Shown one piece after another: positions 1-7,639 of a stretch of DNA of 10,387 bases. Every line of letters begins with the position of its first letter. The stretch's first letter is position 1. The stretch covers positions 1-10,387 of the forward strand of contig PGZG01000054.1 in assembly GCA_002840115.1 (NCBI GenBank), in the 5' to 3' direction. Made by a program: the position numbers and the translations under genes. Source of the DNA: Gammaproteobacteria bacterium HGW-Gammaproteobacteria-14 (GTDB lineage Bacteria > Pseudomonadota > Gammaproteobacteria > Pseudomonadales > Alcanivoracaceae). The notes beneath the pieces were generated by a model. The model was given only the letters and a program-made list of their open reading frames with translations. It ran no database searches and was not told where the DNA came from.

Positions 1-2685
1 GAGAACCAGTTCCGCGTTGGTCTGGTGCGTGTCGAGCGTGCGGTGAAGGAGCGCCTGAGTCTGGCAGAATCCGAAGGGTTGATGCCGCAGGACCTGATTA
101 ACTCCAAGCCTGTGGCTGCTGCTGTGAAGGAGTTTTTTGGCTCTTCCCAGCTCAGTCAGTTTATGGATCAGAATAACCCGCTGTCCGAGATTACTCACAA
201 GCGCCGTGTTTCTGCGCTTGGGCCAGGCGGTCTGACCCGTGAGCGTGCCGGCTTTGAAGTGCGTGACGTACACCCGACGCATTACGGCCGTGTCTGCCCG
301 ATTGAAACTCCGGAAGGCCCGAACATTGGTCTGATTAACTCGTTGGCTACCTATGCGCGTACCAATGAGTACGGTTTCCTTGAGTCGCCATACCGCAAGG
401 TGGTGGATGGTCAGGTTACCAATGACATTGAGTACCTGTCTGCTATTGAGGAATCCGAATGTGTGATTGCTCAGGCAGACTCAAAGGTGGACGCGAAAGA
501 GCGTTTTGTTGATGAGTTCGTAACGGTACGTCACCGCAACGAATTTACCATTACGCCGCCGACCCATATTACTCATATGGACGTATCGCCTCGTCAGGTT
601 GTTTCCATTGCGGCGTCACTGATTCCGTTCCTGGAGCACGATGATGCTAACCGCGCTCTGATGGGTTCAAACATGCAGCGCCAGGCAGTGCCGACGCTGA
701 TGTCTGAAAAGCCATTGGTCGGTACCGGTATTGAGCGTCATGTGGCACGCGATTCCGGTGTCTGCGTAGTCGCTGCTCGTGGCGGGGTTATTGATAAGGT
801 TGATGCATCCCGGATCATCGTGAAGGTGAATGACGCCGAGATTGCTGAGGGTGAGGCAGGTGTTGATATTTATAACCTGACCAAATACACCCGCTCCAAC
901 CAGAACACTTGTATTAATCAGCGCCCATTGGTGACGATTGGTGATCGGGTTACGGTTGGGGATATTTTGGCTGACGGTCCGTCCACCGATATGGGTGAGC
1001 TGGCGTTGGGTCAGAATATGCGCGTCGCCTTTATGCCGTGGAATGGTTACAACTTCGAAGATTCCATCCTGATTTCCGAGCGGGTGGTGAAAGAAGACCG
1101 TTTCACATCGATCCATATTCAGGAACTATCCTGTATCGCCCGCGACACCAAGCTGGGGCCGGAAGAAATTACTGCCGATATCCCCAACGTTGGTGAGGCT
1201 GCGCTGGCCAAGCTGGATGAGTCTGGCATCGTTTATATCGGCGCCGAAGTGGGTGCTGGCGATATTCTGGTGGGCAAGGTAACGCCGAAAGGTGAAGCCC
1301 AGCTAACGCCGGAAGAAAAATTGCTGCGTGCCATTTTTGGTGAGAAAGCTTCCGATGTGAAAGACACCTCCCTGCGGGTTCCGTCCGGTGTCAAAGGCAC
1401 CATCATTGATGTTCAGGTATTTACCCGTGATGGCGTTGAGAAAGACGACCGTGCCCGGCAAATTGATCAAGCCCAGCTTGAGCAGTTCCGTAACGATCTG
1501 AAAGACGAGTACCGGATTCTTGAGCAGGATATTCTCGAGCGGTTGCGTAAGCAGCTGACCGGCAAAAAGGTTAATGGTGGTGCTGGCTTCAAGCGCGGCA
1601 CGGAAATGACCGCTGACCTGCTGGCCGAACTGGATGCAGACAAAATATTTGAGCTGCGCCCGGCGGATGATGATATCGCTGAGCAGATTGAGCGCGCCCA
1701 GCAATACCTGGAAGCGCACAAGCGTGATCAGGAAGAGCGTTATAAAGATAAGCAATCCAAGATTTCCAGCGGCGATGACCTCGCCCATGGCGTCTTGAAA
1801 GTGGTCAAAGTCTATCTGGCGATCAAGCGTCGTATTCAGCCGGGTGACAAGATGGCTGGCCGCCACGGTAACAAGGGTGTTATTTCGGTGATCATGCCGG
1901 AAGAAGATATGCCGTATAACGAAGACGGTTTGCCGGTGGATATTGTTCTTAATCCCTTGGGCGTACCGTCTCGTATGAACATCGGGCAGATTCTTGAGGT
2001 TCACCTTGGTTTGGCTGCCAGAGGACTTGGCGAGCGCATCAACGAAATGTTGGCGCAGCAGCGTAAGGTCGCTGAAATTCGCGAGTTCCTCGATAAGATT
2101 TATAACGGCACCGGTATCAGCCTGCGTAAAGAAGATCTGAAGAGCTTTAGCGATACAGAGATTCTTGAGCTGGCCAGTAATCTGTGCTCCGGTGTGCCTA
2201 TGGGAACCCCGGTATTCGACGGCGCGAAAGAAAATGAGATCAAGGATCTTTTGCACCTGGCTGGTCTCAATGGTTCCGGGCAGATGGAACTATGGGATGG
2301 CCGTACCGGCGACAAGTTTGATCGTCCGGTGACCGTTGGCTACATGTACATGCTTAAGTTGAACCATCTGGTCGACGACAAGATGCATGCTCGTTCTACT
2401 GGCTCCTACAGCCTGGTTACTCAGCAGCCGCTGGGTGGTAAGGCGCAGTTTGGTGGTCAGCGGTTCGGGGAGATGGAGGTATGGGCTCTGGAGGCGTATG
2501 GCGCAGCTTACACGCTTCAGGAAATGCTCACGGTTAAGTCTGATGACGTTAATGGCCGTACCCGAATCTACAAAAATATCGTCGATGGCGATCACCGGAT
2601 GGATCCGGGTATGCCCGAATCCTTCAACGTGTTGCTGAAGGAAATTCGCTCGCTCGGTATCAATATTGAGTTGGAAAGCGAATAA
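1..2685 (+). CDS. rpoB: RNA polymerase beta subunit (5'-truncated)
   Basis: Beta subunit of DNA-dependent RNA polymerase; with beta' it forms the catalytic core in the cytoplasm. The frame is open from base 1, so 894 C-terminal residues are present and the gene starts upstream; window residue 1 corresponds to E. coli Glu461. Visible landmarks: the rifampicin pocket at residues 47-73 (GSSQLSQFMDQNNPLSEITH and following), the flap region around 460-485, the active-site segment GDKMAGRHGNKG with Lys617 (E. coli Lys1065), and His789 (E. coli His1237). The end, SLGINIELESE, is the normal family C-terminus. Relative to E. coli the only net length change I find is about 12 extra residues in the lineage-specific insertion at residues 485-593. 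An in-frame GTG at 25 is internal and not a start. It is followed 60 nt later by rpoC, surely in the same operon. Identity is certain; the N-terminal third is not seen. Confidence 0.99.
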   Translation, partial: ENQFRVGLVRVERAVKERLSLAESEGLMPQDLINSKPVAAAVKEFFGSSQLSQFMDQNNPLSEITHKRRVSALGPGGLTRERAGFEVRDVHPTHYGRVCPIETPEGPNIGLINSLATYARTNEYGFLESPYRKVVDGQVTNDIEYLSAIEESECVIAQADSKVDAKERFVDEFVTVRHRNEFTITPPTHITHMDVSPRQVVSIAASLIPFLEHDDANRALMGSNMQRQAVPTLMSEKPLVGTGIERHVARDSGVCVVAARGGVIDKVDASRIIVKVNDAEIAEGEAGVDIYNLTKYTRSNQNTCINQRPLVTIGDRVTVGDILADGPSTDMGELALGQNMRVAFMPWNGYNFEDSILISERVVKEDRFTSIHIQELSCIARDTKLGPEEITADIPNVGEAALAKLDESGIVYIGAEVGAGDILVGKVTPKGEAQLTPEEKLLRAIFGEKASDVKDTSLRVPSGVKGTIIDVQVFTRDGVEKDDRARQIDQAQLEQFRNDLKDEYRILEQDILERLRKQLTGKKVNGGAGFKRGTEMTADLLAELDADKIFELRPADDDIAEQIERAQQYLEAHKRDQEERYKDKQSKISSGDDLAHGVLKVVKVYLAIKRRIQPGDKMAGRHGNKGVISVIMPEEDMPYNEDGLPVDIVLNPLGVPSRMNIGQILEVHLGLAARGLGERINEMLAQQRKVAEIREFLDKIYNGTGISLRKEDLKSFSDTEILELASNLCSGVPMGTPVFDGAKENEIKDLLHLAGLNGSGQMELWDGRTGDKFDRPVTVGYMYMLKLNHLVDDKMHARSTGSYSLVTQQPLGGKAQFGGQRFGEMEVWALEAYGAAYTLQEMLTVKSDDVNGRTRIYKNIVDGDHRMDPGMPESFNVLLKEIRSLGINIELESE

Positions 2686-2745
2686 AACGGATATCCGGAT
2701 TAACGAACGTTTTTGCGAGCGAAAGCTCCGCATGGAGGACTGGCC
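2686..2745 (+). promoter_or_regulatory. rpoB–rpoC spacer with GNRA-loop hairpin and rpoC ribosome binding site
   Basis: This 60-nt spacer holds a 10-nt perfect palindrome CGGATATCCG at 2688-2697. It also holds a small hairpin at 2715-2731: GCGAGC pairs with GCTC-GC across a GAAA tetraloop (2721-2724), with C2729 bulged. Three bases later comes the SD sequence GGAGG (2734-2738), 7 nt before the TTG start of rpoC. I see no promoter or terminator here, so rpoC is expected to be co-transcribed with rpoB. The SD assignment is strong; any function of the hairpin is inference. Confidence 0.7.
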
Positions 2746-5700
2746 TTGAAAGACTTGCTGAATCTTCTGAAAAGTCAGGGACAAGTCACTGAGTTTGACA
2801 AACTCAAGATTGGTCTGGCGCCGCCGGACCTGATTCGGTCCTGGTCATTTGGTGAAGTGAAAAAGCCAGAGACCATTAATTACCGCACCTTTAAACCGGA
2901 GCGGGATGGTCTCTTTTGTGCTCGTATTTTTGGGCCTATCAAAGACTATGAGTGCCTGTGTGGTAAGTACAAACGCCTCAAGCATCGCGGTGTAATCTGC
3001 GAGAAGTGCGGCGTTGAAGTTACCTTGACCAAGGTGCGCCGTGAGCGCATGGGTCACATTGAGCTGGCCAGCCCGGTGGCGCATATCTGGTTCCTGAAGT
3101 CGCTGCCGAGCCGCATCGGTTTGATTCTGGATATGACGCTGCGTGATATTGAGCGTGTGCTGTATTTTGAATCATTCGTCGTCGTTGAGCCGGGCATGAC
3201 CAGCCTTGAGAAAGGCCAGTTGCTGAATGATGAAGAGTATTACGAAGCGCTGGAGCAATTTGGCGATGAGTTCGATGCGCGTATGGGCGCGGAAGCTGTT
3301 CAATACCTGTTGCAAGATCTTGATCTTGAGCAGGAAGTGAAGCAGCTGCGTGAAGATATCGACGCCACTGGCTCTGACACCAAGCTGAAAAAGCTTTCCA
3401 AGCGTCTCAAGCTGATGGAAGCGTTCGCCACCTCAGGAAATCGTCCGGAATGGATGGTGATGAGTGTATTGCCAGTGCTGCCGCCGGATCTTCGTCCGCT
3501 GGTGCCGCTGGATGGCGGTCGTTTCGCGACCTCGGATCTGAACGATCTGTATCGTCGTGTGATTAACCGTAACAACCGACTCAAGCGCCTGCTGGAGCTA
3601 AACGCTCCGGACATCATTGTCCGCAATGAAAAGCGGATGCTGCAGGAAGCGGTTGACGCCTTGCTGGATAACGGTCGTCGTGGCCGTGCCATCACCGGCA
3701 CCAACAAGCGCCCGCTGAAGTCGCTGGCTGACATGATTAAAGGTAAGCAGGGTCGTTTCCGTCAGAACCTGCTCGGTAAGCGCGTGGATTACTCCGGTCG
3801 TTCGGTGATCGTGGTAGGTCCAACGCTGAAGCTGCACGAATGTGGTCTGCCGAAAAAAATGGCGCTGGAGCTTTTCAAGCCGTTTATTTTTGCCAAGCTG
3901 GAAGCCCGTGGTCTCGCGACTACGATCAAGGCCGCGAAGAAAATGGTTGAGCGCGAAACCGCAGAGGTCTGGGATATCCTGGCCGACGTAATTCGTGAGC
4001 ACCCAGTGATGCTGAACCGTGCGCCGACTTTGCACCGCTTGGGCATTCAGGCGTTTGAGCCGGTATTGATTGAAGGTAAAGCGATTCAGCTGCACCCGCT
4101 GGTCTGTGCCGCATTCAATGCTGACTTTGACGGTGACCAGATGGCGGTACACGTACCGCTGACTCTGGAAGCGCAGCTCGAAGCACGCGCCCTGATGATG
4201 TCGACTAACAACATTCTTTCCCCGGCCAGCGGTGACCCGATCATCGTGCCGACTCAGGACGTTGTATTGGGCTTGTATTACATCTCCCGTGACCGCGTTA
4301 ATGCGCAGGGCGAGGGCATGGTGTTCGCCGATACCAAGGAAGTGAGTCGTGCGCTGGGTTGCAAGCAGATTCATATTCACGCCCGTATCAAAGTGCGTGT
4401 TGATGAAACTGTGCGTGACCAGGAAGGTAACGAATACTCCCGTACCTTTATTGCCGACACCACCGCCGGTCGTTGCAAGCTGTGGGAAGTGGTGCCCAAG
4501 GGCATCGCTTTCGAAATGGTAAACCAGCCGATGACCAAGAAATCGGTCTCTCGCTTGCTGAACCAGTGTTACCGCGTTCTCGGCACCAAGCACACCTGTA
4601 TCTTTGCGGATCAGTTGATGTACCTCGGTTTCCGTGAAGCCACCTACTCGGGCTCCTCCGTGGGCATCGAAGATATGGTGATTCCTGCCGAGAAGGTCGA
4701 CATTCTGGCCAAAGCTGAAGACGAAGTGCGTGAAATCGAGGAGCAGTTTGCTTCTGGTCTGGTAACGCGTGGTGAGCGCTATAACAAGGTGGTCGACATC
4801 TGGTCGCGTACCAATGATGTGATCGCCAAGGCGATGATGGAAAACCTGAAAACCGAGAAAGTTATCAACGCCAAGGGTGAAGAGGAAGAGCAGGGCTCTT
4901 TCAACTCCATCTGGATGATGGCTGACTCTGGTGCCCGGGGTTCTGCGGCGCAGATCCGTCAGCTTGCTGGTATGCGTGGTTTGATGGCGAAGCCGGATGG
5001 CTCGATTATTGAAACGCCGATTACCTCGAACTTCCGCGAAGGTTTGAACGTACTCCAGTACTTTATCTCCACCCACGGCGCTCGTAAGGGTCTGGCCGAT
5101 ACCGCATTGAAAACGGCTAACTCCGGTTATCTGACCCGTCGTCTGGTTGACGTTGCTCAGGATCTGGTGATTACCGAAGTGGATTGCGGCACCGAGCAGG
5201 GTCTGTTGATGACGCCGCTGATTGAAGGTGGTGACATTGTTGAGCCGCTGCGCGAGCGTGTATTGGGTCGCGTGGTTGCATTGGATGTGGTTAAGCCTGG
5301 CACCGATGACGTGCTGGTGCCGGCTGGCACCTTGCTGGACGAAATCTGGGTAGACAAGCTCGAAGGTATGGGCGTTGACGAAATCCGTGTGCGTTCACCA
5401 ATCACTTGTGAAACCCGTTGGGGCGTTTGCTCTACCTGCTATGGTCGTGACCTTGCCCGCGGGCATCAGGTCAATATCGGTGAGGCCGTCGGTGTTATCG
5501 CCGCGCAGTCTATCGGTGAGCCGGGTACCCAGCTGACCATGCGTACCTTCCACATTGGTGGTGCGGCTAGTCGGGCGTCTGCGGTGTCCAGCATCCAGAT
5601 CAAACATGGCGGTAAGGTTCGTCTGCACAACATCAAGTTTGTAACCCACAAGAGTGGCCTGGTGGTGGTATCCCGCTCCAGCGAACTGGCGGTGGCGGAT

Positions 5701-6948
5701 GAGCTTGGCCGTGAGCGTGAGCGTTACAAGGTTCCCTACGGTGCCTTGATTACCGTCAACGAAGGCGATCTGGTTAACGGTGGTCAGATTGTGGCTACCT
5801 GGGATCCGCACACTCACCCGATTATTGCGGAAGTTGGCGGTATCGTTCAGCTCGGCGATATGGAAGAAGGTTTGACGGTTAACTATCAGACCGACGAACT
5901 GACCGGCCTGACCAATATCGTTGTGATTGATCCGAAGGATCGCCCGCAGGCAGCCAAGGAAATGCGGCCAGTGGTGCGTTTGATGGATGCCAAGGGTAAG
6001 CCGGTTCCGCAAACCAATAATGACGCCCCGGCGCAGTATTTCTTGCCGGCGGGTTCTATTACGGCAATGAGCGCCGGCGCCACCATTAATGTTGGTGATG
6101 TCGTGGCTCGTATTCCGCAGGAATCGTCCAAGACCCGAGATATTACCGGTGGTCTGCCGCGGGTTGCGGATCTGTTCGAAGCCCGTCAGCCCAAAGAAGC
6201 GGCGATTCTGGCAGAGCGCAGCGGTGCTATTTCCTTCGGCAAAGAGACCAAAGGCAAGGTTCGGCTGGTTATCACCCCGGATGATGGCGGCGAAGCTTAC
6301 GAAGAGCTGATTCACAAGTGGCGTCAGCTGAATATCTTCGAAGGCGAGCATGTTGAGAAGGGTGAGGTGGTGTCTGATGGCCCGCTCAATCCCCACGACA
6401 TCCTTCGCCTGCTTGGCGAGGCTGAATTGGCGCGCTACATCGTCAATGAAGTGCAGGAGGTTTATCGCCTGCAGGGCGTGAAGATCAACGATAAGCATAT
6501 CGAAACGATTATTCGTCAGATGCTGCGTAAGGTTGAAATCACCGAGGTCGGCGAATCCAGCTTTATCAAGGGGGAGCAGGTTGAATACTCCCGTTTGATG
6601 GAAGAAATCGACCGCCTGAAGGCTGAGGACAAGTTGTTGCCACGGGGATCCCGGATGTTGCTGGGTATTACCAAGGCCTCGCTTGCCACTGAATCGTTTA
6701 TCTCTGCGGCCTCCTTCCAGGAGACCACCCGGGTACTGACCGAAGCGGCGGTGACCGGCAAGGAAGATGATCTGCGTGGCCTGAAGGAAAACGTGGTCGT
6801 TGGCCGTTTGATCCCGGCTGGTACGGGCTATGCCTACCACCAGGAGCGCCGTCGCAAGCGCGAAATGGCGCGGGCGCCGGAGCAGCCGACCATGGATGAG
6901 GTGGAAGCTCGCCTCGCCGAGGAACTGAGTAATTCGGAAGAAGACTGA
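2746..6948 (+). CDS. rpoC: RNA polymerase beta' subunit
   Basis: Largest subunit of RNA polymerase; carries the catalytic magnesium and much of the DNA channel. The product is 1400 residues, the usual size in gammaproteobacteria. The start is TTG at 2746: it gives MKDLLNLLK, matching the conserved N-terminus, and has SD GGAGG 7 nt upstream. The frame is open back to a TTG at 2713, but that extension matches nothing in the family and has no SD. From N to C: zinc site 1 with Cys70, Cys72, Cys85, Cys88; the rudder/clamp region; the catalytic loop NADFDGDQM with Asp460, Asp462, Asp464; zinc site 2 with Cys814, Cys888, Cys895, Cys898; the trigger loop GTQLTMRTFHIGG with Met932, Arg933, His936; then the large insertion in the trigger loop and the C-terminal conserved block GITKASLATESFISAASFQE. 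All these positions carry E. coli numbers, so the first 900 or so residues are colinear. The tail is acidic (ELSNSEED). No defects seen. Confidence 0.99.
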   Translation: MKDLLNLLKSQGQVTEFDKLKIGLAPPDLIRSWSFGEVKKPETINYRTFKPERDGLFCARIFGPIKDYECLCGKYKRLKHRGVICEKCGVEVTLTKVRRERMGHIELASPVAHIWFLKSLPSRIGLILDMTLRDIERVLYFESFVVVEPGMTSLEKGQLLNDEEYYEALEQFGDEFDARMGAEAVQYLLQDLDLEQEVKQLREDIDATGSDTKLKKLSKRLKLMEAFATSGNRPEWMVMSVLPVLPPDLRPLVPLDGGRFATSDLNDLYRRVINRNNRLKRLLELNAPDIIVRNEKRMLQEAVDALLDNGRRGRAITGTNKRPLKSLADMIKGKQGRFRQNLLGKRVDYSGRSVIVVGPTLKLHECGLPKKMALELFKPFIFAKLEARGLATTIKAAKKMVERETAEVWDILADVIREHPVMLNRAPTLHRLGIQAFEPVLIEGKAIQLHPLVCAAFNADFDGDQMAVHVPLTLEAQLEARALMMSTNNILSPASGDPIIVPTQDVVLGLYYISRDRVNAQGEGMVFADTKEVSRALGCKQIHIHARIKVRVDETVRDQEGNEYSRTFIADTTAGRCKLWEVVPKGIAFEMVNQPMTKKSVSRLLNQCYRVLGTKHTCIFADQLMYLGFREATYSGSSVGIEDMVIPAEKVDILAKAEDEVREIEEQFASGLVTRGERYNKVVDIWSRTNDVIAKAMMENLKTEKVINAKGEEEEQGSFNSIWMMADSGARGSAAQIRQLAGMRGLMAKPDGSIIETPITSNFREGLNVLQYFISTHGARKGLADTALKTANSGYLTRRLVDVAQDLVITEVDCGTEQGLLMTPLIEGGDIVEPLRERVLGRVVALDVVKPGTDDVLVPAGTLLDEIWVDKLEGMGVDEIRVRSPITCETRWGVCSTCYGRDLARGHQVNIGEAVGVIAAQSIGEPGTQLTMRTFHIGGAASRASAVSSIQIKHGGKVRLHNIKFVTHKSGLVVVSRSSELAVADELGRERERYKVPYGALITVNEGDLVNGGQIVATWDPHTHPIIAEVGGIVQLGDMEEGLTVNYQTDELTGLTNIVVIDPKDRPQAAKEMRPVVRLMDAKGKPVPQTNNDAPAQYFLPAGSITAMSAGATINVGDVVARIPQESSKTRDITGGLPRVADLFEARQPKEAAILAERSGAISFGKETKGKVRLVITPDDGGEAYEELIHKWRQLNIFEGEHVEKGEVVSDGPLNPHDILRLLGEAELARYIVNEVQEVYRLQGVKINDKHIETIIRQMLRKVEITEVGESSFIKGEQVEYSRLMEEIDRLKAEDKLLPRGSRMLLGITKASLATESFISAASFQETTRVLTEAAVTGKEDDLRGLKENVVVGRLIPAGTGYAYHQERRRKREMARAPEQPTMDEVEARLAEELSNSEED

Positions 6949-6957
6949 TCGTCGGAT

Positions 6958-6986
6958 GGCTTGGCACCTTGACTCGGTGCCAAGCC
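6958..6986 (+). repeat. 11-bp perfect inverted repeat after rpoC
   Basis: GGCTTGGCACC (6958-6968) and GGTGCCAAGCC (6976-6986) are perfect inverted repeats around the 7-nt loop TTGACTC, starting 9 nt after the rpoC stop codon. As RNA it would form a stable hairpin. It is followed by GCTCCTACAATC, not a run of T, so it is not a canonical intrinsic terminator. It may be a weak or attenuating terminator, an RNA 3'-end or processing element for the rpoBC message, or a DNA operator. The loop also carries the -35 box of the promoter described separately. Confidence 0.75.
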
Positions 6987-6997
6987 GCTCCTACAAT
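6969..6997 (+). promoter_or_regulatory. Candidate sigma-70 promoter of the str genes (rpsL-rpsG-fusA-tuf)
   Basis: TTGACT at 6969-6974 (5 of 6 to the TTGACA consensus) and TACAAT at 6992-6997 (5 of 6 to TATAAT) are separated by exactly 17 bp. Transcription would start near 7003-7005, giving an rpsL leader of about 70 nt. The stretch after the -10 box, CGCCGACCC, is GC-rich. Such discriminators are typical of ribosomal promoters repressed by ppGpp/DksA in gammaproteobacteria, so stringent control is a fair inference. The leader can form a weak hairpin (TCGCC 7018-7022 with GGCGA 7031-7035). The rpsL SD, GGAG at 7062-7065, lies 10 nt before the ATG. The elements are seen directly; activity is inferred. 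Confidence 0.72.
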
Positions 6998-7075
6998 CGC
7001 CGACCCTTGATATAGCGTCGCCCGGATTGTGGCGATCCTATCATTACCAATTTCGCATGCTGGAGTGTCAGGTTC

Positions 7076-7450
7076 ATGGCAACCGTAAATCAGCTGGTGC
7101 GCAAGCCGCGCCAGAGCAAGGTAGAAAAGAGTGACTCCGTGGCCCTGCAGGGCTGCCCGCAACGTCGCGGTGTCTGCACCCGGGTGTATACCACTACCCC
7201 GAAGAAGCCGAACTCGGCCCTGCGTAAGGTTTGCCGTGTGCGCCTGACCAACGGTTATGAAGTCAGCTCCTACATCGGTGGTGAAGGCCACAACCTGCAG
7301 GAGCACAGTGTTGTGCTGATTCGCGGTGGCCGAGTGAAGGATCTGCCGGGTGTGCGTTACCACACCGTCCGCGGCACCCTGGACGCCGCCGGTGTTAACG
7401 GTCGTCAGCAGCGCCGCTCCAAGTACGGTGCCAAGCGTCCGAAGAAATAA
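7076..7450 (+). CDS. rpsL: 30S ribosomal protein S12
   Basis: S12 sits at the interface face of the 30S subunit, beside the decoding centre, and helps control tRNA selection accuracy. The product is 124 residues, the same length as E. coli S12, and opens with the family signature MATVNQLVRKPR. The segment TTTPKKPNSALRKVCRVRLTN carries Lys43, and GGRVKDLPGVRYH carries Lys88; substitutions at these two positions are the classic streptomycin-resistance changes, and both are wild type here. Asp89, which RimO methylthiolates in E. coli, is present. The C-terminus is basic (YGAKRPKK), as expected for an rRNA-binding tail. The ATG at 7076 is the only start giving the conserved N-terminus. It is the first gene after the candidate promoter and precedes rpsG by 189 nt. 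Nothing odd in the protein. Confidence 0.99.
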   Translation: MATVNQLVRKPRQSKVEKSDSVALQGCPQRRGVCTRVYTTTPKKPNSALRKVCRVRLTNGYEVSSYIGGEGHNLQEHSVVLIRGGRVKDLPGVRYHTVRGTLDAAGVNGRQQRRSKYGAKRPKK

Positions 7451-7639
7451 AGCTGTTGCCGGCTTGCCGGTGGCAACACAGCAGTAACAGACGCCCGGTA
7501 GCCTGAAAAGGCTCCCGGGCGCTGACACTTCAAACTACCGCAGGTTTATCCTGTGGCGGGATGAGTAAGGCCGGGCAGATGACTGTCCCGGATAACCCTG
7601 AAGCGATCCCCCAAAGCGGGGATATATGGAGCATCCAAC
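7451..7639 (+). promoter_or_regulatory. Structured rpsL–rpsG spacer, candidate S7 autoregulatory site
   Basis: This 189-nt spacer has no gene but can fold repeatedly. H1: GTTG (7455-7458) with CAAC (7474-7477), stacked on CCGG/CCGG around CTTG. H2: the strongest, described separately (7492-7521). H3: CCGCAGG (7538-7544) with CCTGTGG (7550-7556), loop TTTAT, one G-U pair. H4: CCGGG (7571-7575) with CCCGG (7587-7591), continued by CAG/CTG around ATGA with one bulged T. H5: ATCCCC (7606-7611) with GGGGAT (7618-7623). The rpsG SD, GGAG at 7628-7631, begins 5 nt after H5 and lies 8 nt before the ATG. No hairpin has a T run, so none is a canonical terminator, and I see no convincing promoter. In E. 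coli, S7 represses str translation by binding the mRNA between rpsL and rpsG; the position here fits that role, but S7 binding is inference. Confidence 0.6.
7492..7521 (+). promoter_or_regulatory. Strong GNRA-capped hairpin in the rpsL–rpsG spacer
   Basis: CGCCCGG (7492-7498) pairs with CCGGGCG (7515-7521). After one T/C mismatch (7499, 7514), AGCCT (7500-7504) pairs with AGGCT (7509-7513), closing a GAAA tetraloop (7505-7508). That is 12 base pairs with a single internal mismatch. The following bases (CTGACACTTC) lack a T run, so a terminator is unlikely. A stable GNRA stem in this position suits an RNA tertiary contact, a protein-binding site, or a processing or stability element. Its left arm (7493-7498) could instead pair with 7571-7576, the left arm of the fourth hairpin, so two alternative folds exist on paper. 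Confidence 0.65.

Noticed and set aside
2688..2697. Perfect palindrome CGGATATCCG in the rpoB–rpoC spacer as an operator.
   Set aside because: It is only 10 nt with no loop, appears once, and lies in the middle of an operon with no promoter nearby; chance is a sufficient explanation.
3598..5076. A 492-codon minus-strand open frame inside rpoC (also 481 codons at 5395-6840 and 317 codons at 1303-2256 in rpoB).
   Set aside because: They have the same antisense-shadow composition and no independent evidence; the sense strand is fully accounted for by rpoB and rpoC.
7007..7044. TTGATA (7007-7012) with TATCAT (7039-7044) as an alternative rpsL promoter.
   Set aside because: The spacer would be 26 bp, far from 17. 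The TTGACT/TACAAT pair just upstream is much better.
6698..7528. A 276-codon minus-strand open frame across the rpoC end, spacer and rpsL.
   Set aside because: It overlaps two conserved genes and the promoter region, with no recognisable domain; treated as a shadow.
7621..7627. GATATAT as a -10 box for rpsG.
   Set aside because: It is directly beside the SD, leaving no room for a usable leader, and no matching -35 box lies 17 bp upstream.
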